From positions 1 through 64,000 of the forward strand of contig JALRME010000064.1 of NCBI GenBank assembly GCA_026120035.1: a DNA stretch of 64,000 nt, read 5' to 3'. Numbering within the stretch: position 1 is the stretch's first letter; each line of letters starts with the position of its first letter. Origin of the DNA: Coleophoma eucalyptorum (Eukaryota; Ascomycota; Leotiomycetes; Helotiales; Dermateaceae). Positions 34,856-45,463 of the stretch are shown piece by piece. Position numbers and translations under genes: made by a program. The notes beneath the pieces are model-generated. The model worked only from the letters and a program-made list of their open reading frames with translations, did not search any database and was not told the DNA's origin.

Positions 34856-36505
34856 TAAGATTGAGTGCCTGCGCAGAGAATATGCGACTCAACAAATTTT
34901 TGATTGATGGTCCAGAGAGTATAGCTGTAAGAGTCGTCTACATCGGGTTGTTTTGAGGCAAACAAAATCTTAATTGGGCTACTATCTGTCCCCGGAAGTA
35001 GCCCCATCCACAGCATTAACGAAGGACTTTCATCGAGGGTTGTACCTGTTGCAGTTACTGTCGCATTTATTTCTTCCAAAGACCAATTGACAAGGGCTGG
35101 ACAATCAAAATTAAAATAAGCAGACTCAATACTGAACGAAGAATTCCCGCTACAGTCGTTTAAACTGGATACCCGGACTCCAGTCAGAGATGAATAAGAA
35201 GGAGAGTTGCCGACTTTATACCAACCACTTTCCTCTTAGTACTCATATTTTGTAACAATGGTATCTTGATGTTGCCCCAAGAGTCCATGGATGCGTTCTG
35301 TTGCGCGACAGGTGCCAAAATTGAAGCTCCGAATAGTGCATTGATGCTCACGAAATATGACCCGTCTTCTAAGGCCCCTATATATGCCACTGCCTGTCCT
35401 ATAGTATTTAGGTACTGGAGTGTTACGTTGTGTTGTTCATCGCTGTGTCCAACATGGGACATCCGTAAGAAAGCCTGACCTGCCAGGGGTGACAAACTCC
35501 ACAAGCACAACAGCACGATGCTTGTCAAATTTATTCTCTGGAGAAGGAACAGATGCTTGATAGCACTTTCAAGCAAATAGCTGTTAATCAGTTCTTTCAA
35601 TGTCTGGTGAGATGATGAATTAGTAGAAAGCTTTACATCTCTATCAAGCAGACATGCTTACCATTAATTGAAGACCCCTCTTCACCTTGTATGAAGCATG
35701 CATCCTCAATCCCTGTGCCACAATGGCTGTGAAAGCAATGGGCCGGAGTGAAACTACAACTTTGTTTACTTGTATGAAAGCTTGACCCATTTTTGATGAC
35801 TCTGGCTTTCCAGTCACAACAGCTGTTAGAATCCCCAAAACTGCAACCATAAGTCAGCGTGTCGTAGCATGAAGTTAGGAAACTTGTTAGGAAATTACTT
35901 ATGAATAATAATGGAAATTCAATTATGATTGACCAAATGACAATTTGTGTGGATGTTGAGGTTCTTCTATGAAGAATTTCAGCTTTGGTTGGTGCTGGCT
36001 TTAATAGCTCACGGCTGCTTTCAGAACGTTTCTCTGCCTCGCTAACTTCGACTGAAGACTTCACTTCCTTGGCAAAACCCTCAGGACCATGTTCGTTTCA
36101 TCAGAACCTATTGCGGTCGCATCCGTCGCTGCCACAGGTGGCTTGAAGAGGTTGTCACTGGATTGCGGGTTCTTGATATTTGACTGTGTCGCCTCGGGCG
36201 TTTGCTTTGTTGAATCTTTTGTTGCAGAAGAAGGGTTTATAGGCCTTCTGACTTTCACAATTGTTCCATCTGGTTTCCTGACTTTGACTATCTTTGTTTA
36301 GACAGGTTGTGAGGACTTATCCAAAGTTGATATTGTAAAAGGCTCAACTTTTGCCGGGTCTTTTGCCTGATCATTTCATTTGGTACTTCTCGGAACTGGA
36401 ACTGCAGTTTGAGAGGTTGAGAAAGTCTGGGGTCCTATAGAAGTTGTAATCGGTTGGAAAGAAGCCAACATTGGTGGTGTTGTCATTTGTGCTGTATCGG
36501 ACACT
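34856..36505 (-). pseudogene. Decayed transmembrane protein of a fungal unknown-function family
   Basis: Minus-strand exons give a recognisable architecture. A disordered N-terminus contains the motif KIVKVRKPDGTIVKVRRP (about 36300). TM segments follow: IVIWSIIIEFPLLFI, joined over an intron to ILGILTAVVTG, then SLRPIAFTAIVAQGLRMHAS. LTSIVLLCLWSLSPLAGQAFL and NALFGASILAP..WGNIKIPL come next. I recall this SPLGGQA/WGN-IP layout from many uncharacterised fungal membrane proteins. Three defects are visible: in-frame stops upstream of and downstream of the KVRKPDG motif (near 36380, 36301 and 36060), a one-base shift at about 35235 after which the next frame gives WYKVGNSPSYSSLTGV and stays open to 34856, and an early terminal stop. 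A frame error in the assembly could explain one break but not all. Confidence 0.68.
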
Positions 36506-36583
36506 TTCTCAAGCCTCATTGTTGGCCTACACTGCAACAATTCTATTCTTCATCTCTCCCATCTTACTACTCCAGCACCCAAG

Positions 36584-38192
36584 ATGGCTCCTGTATCTGC
36601 TGCTCCTGTTTTGGTCTTAGTAACCGTGCATACTAAAATCCAGGAAGTGCCCACTGTGAATGTCACAGAGGTTCTTCTAACCCCAGTGTCCCAAACCACT
36701 GAACCTTTTTTCGAGATTGTGAAAGTCCGAAAGCCTGATGGAAGTGTGGTCAAAGTCAAGCGGCTTCTCCAATCTAAATCAGATCCACCAAACGCTGTTG
36801 TTATTATTCCAGTACCTAGCAATTTCTTCCTCGGAAACTCCAGCACCGGAGACAACAAGCTCAGCACAATCAAAGCCTGGAAGTGAGCCAGCACAGAAGA
36901 CTGAAGCTAGGAAAATTTCCCAACTTGAAAGGAAACCAGCACTGAAGAAAGGGGCTGCGCCAAAATCTCAAGCAGAAATTAAACCAGCATCTACAGTGAT
37001 TCCACGAGAGCTTCCTGCCCAGGTTGTTCCTCCTACTAGCTGTCCTAATCAAGCTGGTTTGCAGGCATTGGGACAGGTAGCCAGCAAAATATCAGCGACA
37101 AAAGCAGTTGACGGTCTAGCTTCTCAACAACGGCGTCCGCAGTATGGTCATTGTTGTAAATGCGGCGGCGGGCCTTGAAAAGGTTTTGAATGAGAATTTT
37201 TCCAGTTTGGAACCAAAACCTGCGGCCGCTACAGCGGCTAAAGCTCCAGTAAGTTTAAAAAAATCAGAATCCTCGAATTTTATAAGCAAATGGTGGAATC
37301 CTATCAAGTTGAAACGAAAGAGGTCATCTATAAAGACCTCCTTGAAGTCTCGCTTCTTCAGCGGCCCTTTGATTTGCATAACATAAATATGAACGCATAA
37401 GAATAATTCCAAGTAGCTATAATAAAGGTGCCCTTGGTATCATATGGAATGGTTGTCAGTACAACCATTTCGATAGTCTTTTAACTCTACCAATCTCCAT
37501 TAGTTCATTCGTCCAAACTTTTATATATTCTGCCGCAGATTGGTTTTGCCAATTTACTAATGCCCATTATAGGCTGCCAGTACTCCCGGTGCAACCCCAG
37601 TCACTGCTCCTAGCAAAGTCTCAGCGAAAGCAGTTGTTGCACCCAGCATATCCAGCACTGCAAGTACAAAAGCTGTCGCTACTAGTGCCCCAGCTACAAC
37701 TTCGAGTGTTCCAACCGCTTCTCATTCTATAACCATAACAAGCAACTCTGTTGATACTACTGCTGCTTCAAACCACTCTAGTAATGTCAGCGCAGCCGTG
37801 ATAGGCACTATGGATACTGCGACTGAAGCTGCGGGCGGTGGAGCGACAGATGAAATGGCAAACTATGAAGAGGGAGACGAAGTTGTGGAAGATGATAGTT
37901 CCGATATCGAGGAGTATCAGGAGGGCGATGCCATTACGGAATCAGGATCTGCTGTTGATTACGGTAAGATTTATGGAGATTATGAGGACTTTGACCCCAA
38001 TGATGAGTTTGTGGAGGACGAGCAGGACAATGAGGATGATGAAGTTCTGGAGTATAATAGTGGGATGAAACTGTAGAAGATGAGGATGATCAGGATGATG
38101 ATGGACTTGAGGTGGAGTTAGATGACGATGATAATGAAGTGGAAAGCGAACCAGATGATGACAATGATGCATATGAAGTTGATGAGCTTTAG
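36584..38192 (+). pseudogene. Decayed low-complexity acidic-tailed protein gene
   Basis: Plus-strand pieces in all frames share one compositional logic. There is a Ser/Thr/Pro/Val-rich start with EIVKVRKPDGSVVKVKR (about 36715-36765), a Lys/Ala/Pro-rich middle (ARKISQLERKPALKKGAAPK near 36905), and a basic patch (WNPIKLKRKRSSIKTSLKSR near 37300). A Ser/Thr/Ala stretch follows and then a strongly acidic tail that ends at TAG 38190-38192. Frame changes near 36815, 37140 and 38065 break it; at 38065 the acidic sequence simply continues (DETVEDEDDQDDDG) in the next frame. Some junctions could be introns, for example a GTAAG near 37250, but not the last. No enzymatic domain is recognised. The KVRKPDG motif is also found on the opposite strand about 430 bp away. 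Confidence 0.5.
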
Positions 38193-38507
38193 ATAAACTA
38201 TTTTTGGTTATATACTAAGGCTAAGAGACAAAAACACAAAACAAAGACATGTAACAGCAAGTATCCGTCGATAGTGACATTTTATTTCCTGTGCGTCACC
38301 ATTGGCACAACTGCAGTGAAAGTTCTAAGAATCAAATTGTAGTTTTAACCAAGCTCAATTGCACAAAGCAATTTTGAAATAGAGAATTATACAACGGAGA
38401 TCTGTAAGTCACGCACCCAGCAATCTACCCATCCATCCCACCTACTTAATGTGAGAATAGAAAATAGGTTTTTGGTTTTCTTTATTTTAACAAAAAAAGC
38501 TACATAA

Positions 38508-39368
38508 TTAAAACTTGGCATCATAAGGCTCCATCAAGGAGTTGTTCTTCACCGAGTCTGGGAACTCGTCAAATCCCAAAGCTGTGCTGTGAGCCCATGG
38601 CTTAACGGCATTCTCTTCTCGGATCTTTGTAGAGAAGCACTTGGACCAGTTTCGACGAGGAAAGTGCTTAGTTACATCTTCAATGGTGCCAGGGTGAACG
38701 AGCTCTGATCGGAAGCCCATGTTATCTATAAGTTATATTAGTTGCGATTCATTACATTTCAGCCATGTCAATCATGGAAATATCTTACCATACTGTGTTG
38801 CTAACTGGATCAGTAAGCCAATGGTGTGGATAGTTCCAACTTCTGCGCTGTCCTGATGTCTGATGATTGCCTCGGCTACACTCTCAGCCTGCTCAATGGG
38901 CGCATGGTTCTGAACGAGCACATCACGCGCGAGATAGGCGCCGAAGAACTCAAAGGACATCAGAGTTCCGTGGGTATGTTTATCCACGGTTCCAATATCG
39001 TGAAAGAAACAGGTGAGCAGCCATGTTTCAGGCGTAAATTCCCAGCTGGGAAATTGCTGTTGCGCAATGGCCATTCCTGGATTGTTGTTAGTATTCGTGG
39101 AATCTGAACAGGATATTGAAGCGAGGAAATAATCACCATAGTAGAAAACTCGCATGCTGTGGTTGAATGTGTGTTCGGGCAGCTCTGTCTTTGCATACTT
39201 GAGACAGACCTTAACGAGGTCGGTATCTGGCAGTACTACATCGGAAACCAGCTGTGGGACTGGCTCATTGACGTATTTCTTCTCTCCGAGCCATAGCTTC
39301 AACTTAGGCTCAACTGGTACAGCTGTCCAGCCGTACAGCTTGATAGCATCGTCTCTGGTAATTGGCAT
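38508..39368 (-). CDS. Cyanamide hydratase-like HD-domain hydro-lyase
   Basis: Two exons (39368-38789 and 38725-38508; 63-nt intron) encode 265 residues. HD-family metal ligands are evident in order: H in FNHSMRVFYYGDYF, the HD doublet in LTCFFHDIGT, and H in AIIRHQDSAEVGTIHTIGLL. The segment HTHGTLMSFEFFGAYLARDV is characteristic of fungal cyanamide hydratase (Myrothecium Cah, about 244 residues), which hydrates cyanamide to urea. The C-terminus ends EPYDAKF. No signal peptide is seen, so it is probably cytosolic. Related fungal proteins also act in secondary metabolism or urea-related chemistry, so the substrate is an inference. It stands alone, with no visible cluster. Confidence 0.9.
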
Positions 39369-40820
39369 GTTGACGTTGGTGGTTTGGGAATAAAGTAATT
39401 GTTCAAGCTTCTAAAGTTTAGAGTCGAGGATATTGGACTTTATAGATATTGATATCTTTGCAAAGAGGAGTTGTGTTAATGATGAGACAATGCTGTTTTC
39501 TCGGGGTATTCCAGCATAGCTTTATATATAATTTCATGATAGCTTTGTTGCGAACTCTAGGTTACACTGATTATGCGTCAATCCGCAAATACCAAATTTG
39601 TCGGTGATTAATTCAAGGAAAGTCGTTCGTTGCGTTCCAGAATTGTGAGACTCCGTTATCAGAGACTCCGCGGAGTAAGAACCATTAGAATGACGTACCT
39701 CTTTGTGATGTGATAGTGCTATCATAATTAAATATTTATTATTCTCCCAGACCTTAACACACTAAAAACTAGAGATTGAAAAGAAGTGTATGTGATGGTA
39801 CGATGGCTGGGTAACCGTGATTGGTCAGATGTGTTGGGTTGAATTGCGGGCAGAAAAATCTCGCAATTCATTGCTGAATAATCCCCGAAACCCCTTGAGA
39901 GTGACGACAAGGCGGTTGCGGGGAAAGAATCCGTTTACGGGGGTGTAAACATAAATCAACCCAACTGATTTAGTATTTCACTATCATGATTCATATCCCG
40001 ACTACGAACCCATGAAAGACGAAAATGGGGAGATAGGCTCGGGATTCTAATCCTTACTTATGTTTAACTCTTCTCCGCAGTCCCGGGGAAACCCAGTAAA
40101 ATATTGCCGCTTGTACATGCAGTATTTTGCCTCATAAGGCTCTTGGCAAATAGATATCATGTCACAGATACCTCATTACAGTCTTTACCATCCAAGAGCA
40201 TGACTGGCGAACAGACCGGCTACTTATCTTATCCATGAATCAAAAACTGGAGTGTCGCAGTTACATCCAGAGAAGGAAGACAACCGCGGCAAGCCAACAG
40301 TTGCTCGCTCAAACCTGGCTGATGAGATCCATGTATTCTCATTCCCTACCTAGCTTCGTCAAATTTTTCGTATAGTACTTACTATGCTGATAAGAAAATT
40401 CTTCGAGCAATATCAGGCCAGACAGGAGACTTTTGTAGAGGACGATGCCAACCGAGAGGTAGATCTCATTCAATCGTCTCAGCTGATCTCCCCAAAAATG
40501 CATGCAGATTATTAGGCCACAGCTCCCCATGCAAATCTATAATGTTATGCTGTGCCTTAGCCAATTCCAATTCCCTACCGTCGGTAATTGTGATTGAGAT
40601 ATCAAATCCTTATCTTTGCAACATTGTTGTATCTGATTAAAAAACAGACTTTTCAAAATCTCAGACATGTGCACTTGACTTAAAAGGAACTTAAGAATCC
40701 GGTCTACCCCCTCCGTCTGCATGCTGTTACATAAAATTTACAAAATTTGAAGCTTCCTTCTTCAAGAGACACAGCAAGCTAAAACTATTACTATTCTGCT
40801 CAACCCATAACCTAATCACA
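39369..40820. other. Divergent intergenic region (HD hydro-lyase / GPR1 transporter)
   Basis: 1.45 kb between two divergent genes, likely holding both promoters. No gene recognised; frames at 39534-39725 and 40339-40722 look non-coding. A CT/AAG-rich leader precedes the transporter start. Confidence 0.4.
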
Positions 40821-42003
40821 ATGACGAAAGAAGACTACGACATAGAATGTTTGAAGGGAGCAGAAAGGCCTGTGATCACGAGAGGGCTTCCTGTTCTCAA
40901 CCGAACCACTACGAATGGGACCTTTACGGTTACTCCCGAGATGTTTTCAAAGCAATATCTGACTCCTCAGAACCGAGTAAAGGGTGATCTTCGCAACACC
41001 TTTGGGAACCCGTCTCCTCTGTGAGTATCGATTCTTGGCGCGTTACTTTAAATTGATATGATTACTAAGATAAGACAGAACTCTTCTCGGACTTTGTATG
41101 AGCTTGACACCTATCTCGTGTGATCTAATGGGCTGGGGAGGAGCTGGTGGCGGAGGAGCTGCAACAATGTAAGCGTATTCCCAGCATTACTCTTTCAAAA
41201 AGACTAGCTTTAACACGGGCCCCACGATAGTGGGACATACTTCTTCGTTGGAGGATTGTTGATGGTCATTGCTGGAATAATGGAATTCATTCTAGGGAAC
41301 ACTTTCCCATTTGTCGTATCCTGCGGCTTTGGTAGGCCTTTGCCTTAAGTCTTGATAGCTTGTAAAAGCACTATATTTGGAATACAACTAATTAGCTATA
41401 TTACCCGGAATAGGCGGCTTCTGGTTCACGATGGGCTCAACACTCACACCTGGTTTCGGAGCATACTCCGCTTATACACCAGAACAGAGCAACCCAACTC
41501 TGGGACTCAGTGACTCTGGCTTCCTAGCCAGCTTTGGTGCGCCGCTTTATGGAATTTTATAGGATGAAAGTTGGCTAATATTGAATTGATCTAGCATTCT
41601 TCTTCATGTGCATGGGTGTATTCTCCTTCGTCTGTCTGATCTGCAGCCTCCGTACCAACATTGTCAACCTCACTATTTTCCTCTTCCTCACAATCCAGTA
41701 TTTTATCCTTGCCTCATCATACTGGACTCAAGCCGATGGAATGATTGAGCAAGCGCATAGAATTGCAGTTGTTAGTCTGAATTTTTTTCCCTCGTAGAAA
41801 TAGCAGTGCTGACATATTCTCATTAGGCCGGTGGAGCTACCGGGTTTGTTGTCATCACGGCTGGGTGGTACCTCTTCGCCGCCCAAATGCTCACGGCTGT
41901 CGACTTCCCTATAGCTCTTCCGGTTGGTGATTTAAGCCATGTCATTCGAGGGTCAAGACAGAAGCAGATTATTGATGGGAAAGAGTCGCAACACATGGAT
42001 TAA
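40821..42003 (+). CDS. GPR1/FUN34/YaaH-family transporter (acetate/ammonia type)
   Basis: Six exons (40821-41020, 41079-41168, 41231-41331, 41414-41536, 41595-41770, 41827-42003) give 867 nt, 288 residues. A hydrophilic N-terminus leads into the family's NP-PL entry motif, here FGNPSPLTLLGLCMSLTPIS, followed by WGGAGGGGAATIGTYFFVGG and GIMEFILGNTFPFVV. FGGFWFTMGSTLTPGFGAYS comes next; acetate permeases of this family share the GGFW..G motif. The last helices contain LFLTIQYFILASSY and AGGATGFVVITAGWYLFAAQ. About six membrane spans are expected. Relatives (Ato/AcpA) carry acetate or export ammonia. The entry motif has LTLLGL where the usual form is LGLxxF, a divergence that may matter for substrate choice. 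All introns are short and regular. Confidence 0.92.
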
Positions 42004-42354
42004 AAAGTGAAACTTTCATTGGGAAAGTTTTTCAATAAGCTAGCTCAATACACCTTCGCAATAGCTTTCGGTTTGATGAGCGGACATAGGGGAAGTTTTG
42101 TATGATTATGCGTATTTCCTCGATCCCAATGTTAGAAGAATGAAAAGTGTTAAGTATTTCAAGGCTTTGCCTCGGAGTAGTTCTATTGCTTATTAAAACA
42201 CCATCAAAGCTGTAGCCGTTATCCTCTGCCAAACATCGTTAGCCTATAAATCAGCTCTATCAAATAAACATACACATTCGCCGACACTACAGTGCAGCAA
42301 ATACCATCGTATGCTATATCTAAAAATAATATAAAATCAAACATCAACTTCGTA
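42004..42354. other. Convergent intergenic gap
   Basis: 350 bp between the 3' ends of the transporter and the Ulp1-type gene. Nothing recognised. Confidence 0.5.
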
Positions 42355-44992
42355 TCACGTATCTTCTGACAACTGAATAGAGCTATCAAACCTCCCTTCC
42401 ACCAACTGTTTCGCAAATTCAGATCTCATTTTTGCCATACGTCTCGGTGTAAGAGAGCCATGACGAGGAAATTGCTGCCCTGTCTGTAGTAGCCGACAGA
42501 ACATAACCGTGCAAATACCGCAATCATTACCGCCAGGGGGCTGCTTGGCGACGGCGAACGAAGAATCTTGCCATCCTTCAACGTGCCAATTTGGTCCGAT
42601 GAGATCCTTGACCCACTTTACCACTTCCCGACGAGCCCAAGTCAAGATAGGTGGTATCTCCGAGCCAGCATATGCTAGACTGTCATAATGTACGATAGAT
42701 CTCTCGGCCGGTGTTATCACAACTAGTGACCAATGGGTGATCTCCTTTGTAAATATCGGGATGAATATTCGTCTATAACCGTAGAATTTGATGATATCTA
42801 GCTTTGAATTCCGCCTTTAGAAAGTAAGATTTAAAGGTTAGTTCTGCAATGTTCCAGTGAATTAGGAAAGATATATGTCACTTTTCTCACCTAGGTCGTT
42901 CACAAATCACACCGTCACACCGACATCTGGTACAGTGCGCCCCTTGCTGTTCTGTTACGTCACAGAAATGCTCCTGAGATCTACAGTTCAGACATCTATT
43001 CGCACCCGGGAAAAAGTCCGAATCCATAAAGAGGGATTCGTTATCTTGCAGCTCGGCTTCTCCTTTGAGGATTTTCATGAATGAGTTTATGACAGTGCCG
43101 CTCATCTTATTGTTACCTTTAAATTCGTCTAGATTCTCCTCCCTCAGTCCCAAGCTACGTAGACGCTTGAATCAGTAAAAGAAGCCCATTGCCATACGTT
43201 AGAACAACTGCTTACCGTTCCAGTGCAGAAGCTACCAGGCTAGAGGTCCCGCAAGATATGTTATCGTCTGGTACGGTCAGGTCAACGGAAGGGAGGCCGA
43301 GGGCTTTTGTTGCGATATCAAGGTATGTAACAAGATCAGGTGAGCAGTTCGGCTGAACCTGGATTTGCGAGGCGTCCATATATTCCAGAACTAACCTTGG
43401 GAGGTCCGAATTTCCCTTGAATAAGCTAAGCATGAACTGCTCCAGCTTCATGGTTAGTTGCCTAACATGATGACCCTTGATAAGCTCCAGGGTTTCCGTC
43501 ATCAATTTAAAGCAAGGGTCTGAGAATGTCTTAACACTATTATTCTAGAAGTCAGCGTTAATCCAACAAACCCGTACTTGACGCACCTCTTATTAAAATC
43601 GGTTTGTGAATCTCCTATGCCAAAAGAAGGAATCAATCCAATGATACCGACTCCAAAAAGTTTTATCAACTGCTGCCACCGCCTACCGGCCTTCACCTTT
43701 CTCTTAATATCGTCCAGTTTTGTATTCCACGATTTGCTTCCCTCCTTTAGATCAGGGTATTCTGCCTTTAAGAATAACCTATATTGACCGCTCAACCATA
43801 TGACGATTGGGTTCCCACGACCCTTGTGGGCTGGGAGTGTAAGGTTGGCAATGTCAACCGCTTCTGCCAGCTGCACCAGCTTTATCCGGGTCGCGATTGC
43901 ATTAAACGCATTCTGCGCCTCAAAATGATTAAGCGCTTTAAGTACTGGGAAAAAACCATTAGCCTGCATTAGCTCGGTTGTCAGAGATCGCGTCCGCCAT
44001 CCAGTTAAGGCCTGTTTGAATTGTATCAACGATTCAGGTCCAGCAGCGGCGGTAATAAAGCATAATATTGAGTGTGCCTCTTCTGCAGACATTCCTCGAT
44101 CCTTGCCTGCTGCTCCTATACGCTGATTGCTGACGAGATGTTCAAAATAGCTCGAAGGATGCTCCAGAACAAGATCTCTCCTGCTCTCCATTTCCAGCTC
44201 TGAAATTTTAACAATCTCTCTCATCTCAAATTGCTTCCAATGCTCCAAGATATTACTATCAGAAAATCCAATCTTGGTATTAGATTTTGAATTTGCATTG
44301 GACGCATTAGATGTTAGTTCCTGAGAGACTGGCCAAATAGTATCATCACTCGCATTGTTTGGGTTCTGGCTCACTCGGCGTCTTTTAACCGCCACCCGGA
44401 ACTCATTGGAAGTGCTGTTACTGGCGCTAGATTCGGCACTGATAGTAGCAGTGCTCCTACTGAAAAAGGATTCTGGTGAGCTACTCATAGATGTATCTTC
44501 CCGATCATGCCACTCTGAACCGACATATCCTAAACCCCCTTGGCTCTCGGTCCCATAACCCAGCAGCTGGGATTGTGATTGATCTGAGAATTCAAATTTA
44601 ATAAAAGGCGCAGAGTCATCCGAATCTCTTGTAGCCGAGTGCAGGCCAACCTGGTGAAAGGAGCCTACAACCGCTACATCCGGAGGGACATCTGTTTGTG
44701 GGTGTGAAATCAAGATGGTAACCTGCTCTTCTACACCACCTGGCGAATGGCTGATGGCAAAGAGCTGCTCATTAACAAATTCCAGTCTAGCTGGCAATAA
44801 GTCATGAGACTTTTGGGGTCCTTCATTGGCACAGTCTCTACGGAAGAGAGAGACGAAATAATTCCAGGCCTAGAGTGAGCCGATAAGCATGAAAACAAAC
44901 GAAATCGCCTCTTGCATGTTTTGGGGATACTCTACATTATTTGTTTCTTGGCTTACGCCCCGCAGGCCTTGTGATGAGACGAATGCCTGCAT
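42355..44992 (-). CDS. Ulp1-type (C48) SUMO protease domain protein
   Basis: Five exons (44992-44957, 44869-43587, 43536-43216, 43154-42891, 42814-42355) sum to 2364 nt, 787 residues. The C-terminal 200 residues are a Ulp1/SENP cysteine protease: MSGTVINSFMKILKG (entry helix), FIPIFTKEITHWSLVVI with the catalytic His, VHYDSLAY with the Asp, and KQPPGGNDCGICTVMFCRLL with the oxyanion Gln and nucleophile Cys. A cysteine-rich insert, NRCLNCRSQEHFCDVTEQQG and HCTRCRCDGVICE, interrupts the protease fold and may bind metal. The N-terminal 500 residues contain a disordered Ser/Asn-rich part with a KRRR signal and a helical region ending in RRWQQLIKLFGVGIIGLIPS. The start is a tiny 12-codon first exon (MQAFVSSQGLRG), inferred from frame. 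The likely role is nuclear deSUMOylation. Confidence 0.86.
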
Positions 44993-45463
44993 CACTGCAG
45001 CATCCCTTACTTAATATCGTTTTCGTGTCGTTGTCGCTAGAGCATGCGTTTGAATTGTTACGGAGTGCTAGATAAACTTAGACTATCTCCCATCACGTGA
45101 AGAGTCATCCCCTGACGCCTAGCCATATCTGGCCTAGGGTTGCTAAGCGTTACGTATTACAGCCTGTAATACAAATAATTCGTAATATAATAGTCTTTCT
45201 GTAGTATATAAGTTAACGCATCACTGATTATATAATATATTACTAATTTAAAGCCAATAATGGCACGTTATTTGATCCACAAAATTTAGACGCATCTCCC
45301 AGTAGACCAATGTAGCAAGGTAGCAGGGTAATAAGGTGTGTTATGAATGATATAATCATATGCTTAAGAAGCCAGCAATAGCAAACCTCTAGCTAATATG
45401 CATTGCACAGATCTCTGACTATCTTGAATATGTAGGAAGATACAGGCTTCACTAATCAAGGCT
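44993..45463. other. Intergenic region with dispersed-repeat copy B
   Basis: AT-rich, no gene. Contains the repeat at 45304-45349. It separates the Ulp1 gene start from the OPT gene end. Confidence 0.45.
45304..45349 (+). repeat. 46-bp dispersed repeat, copy B
   Basis: Matches 30837-30882 at 42 of 46 positions in the same orientation. See copy A for interpretation. Confidence 0.8.
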
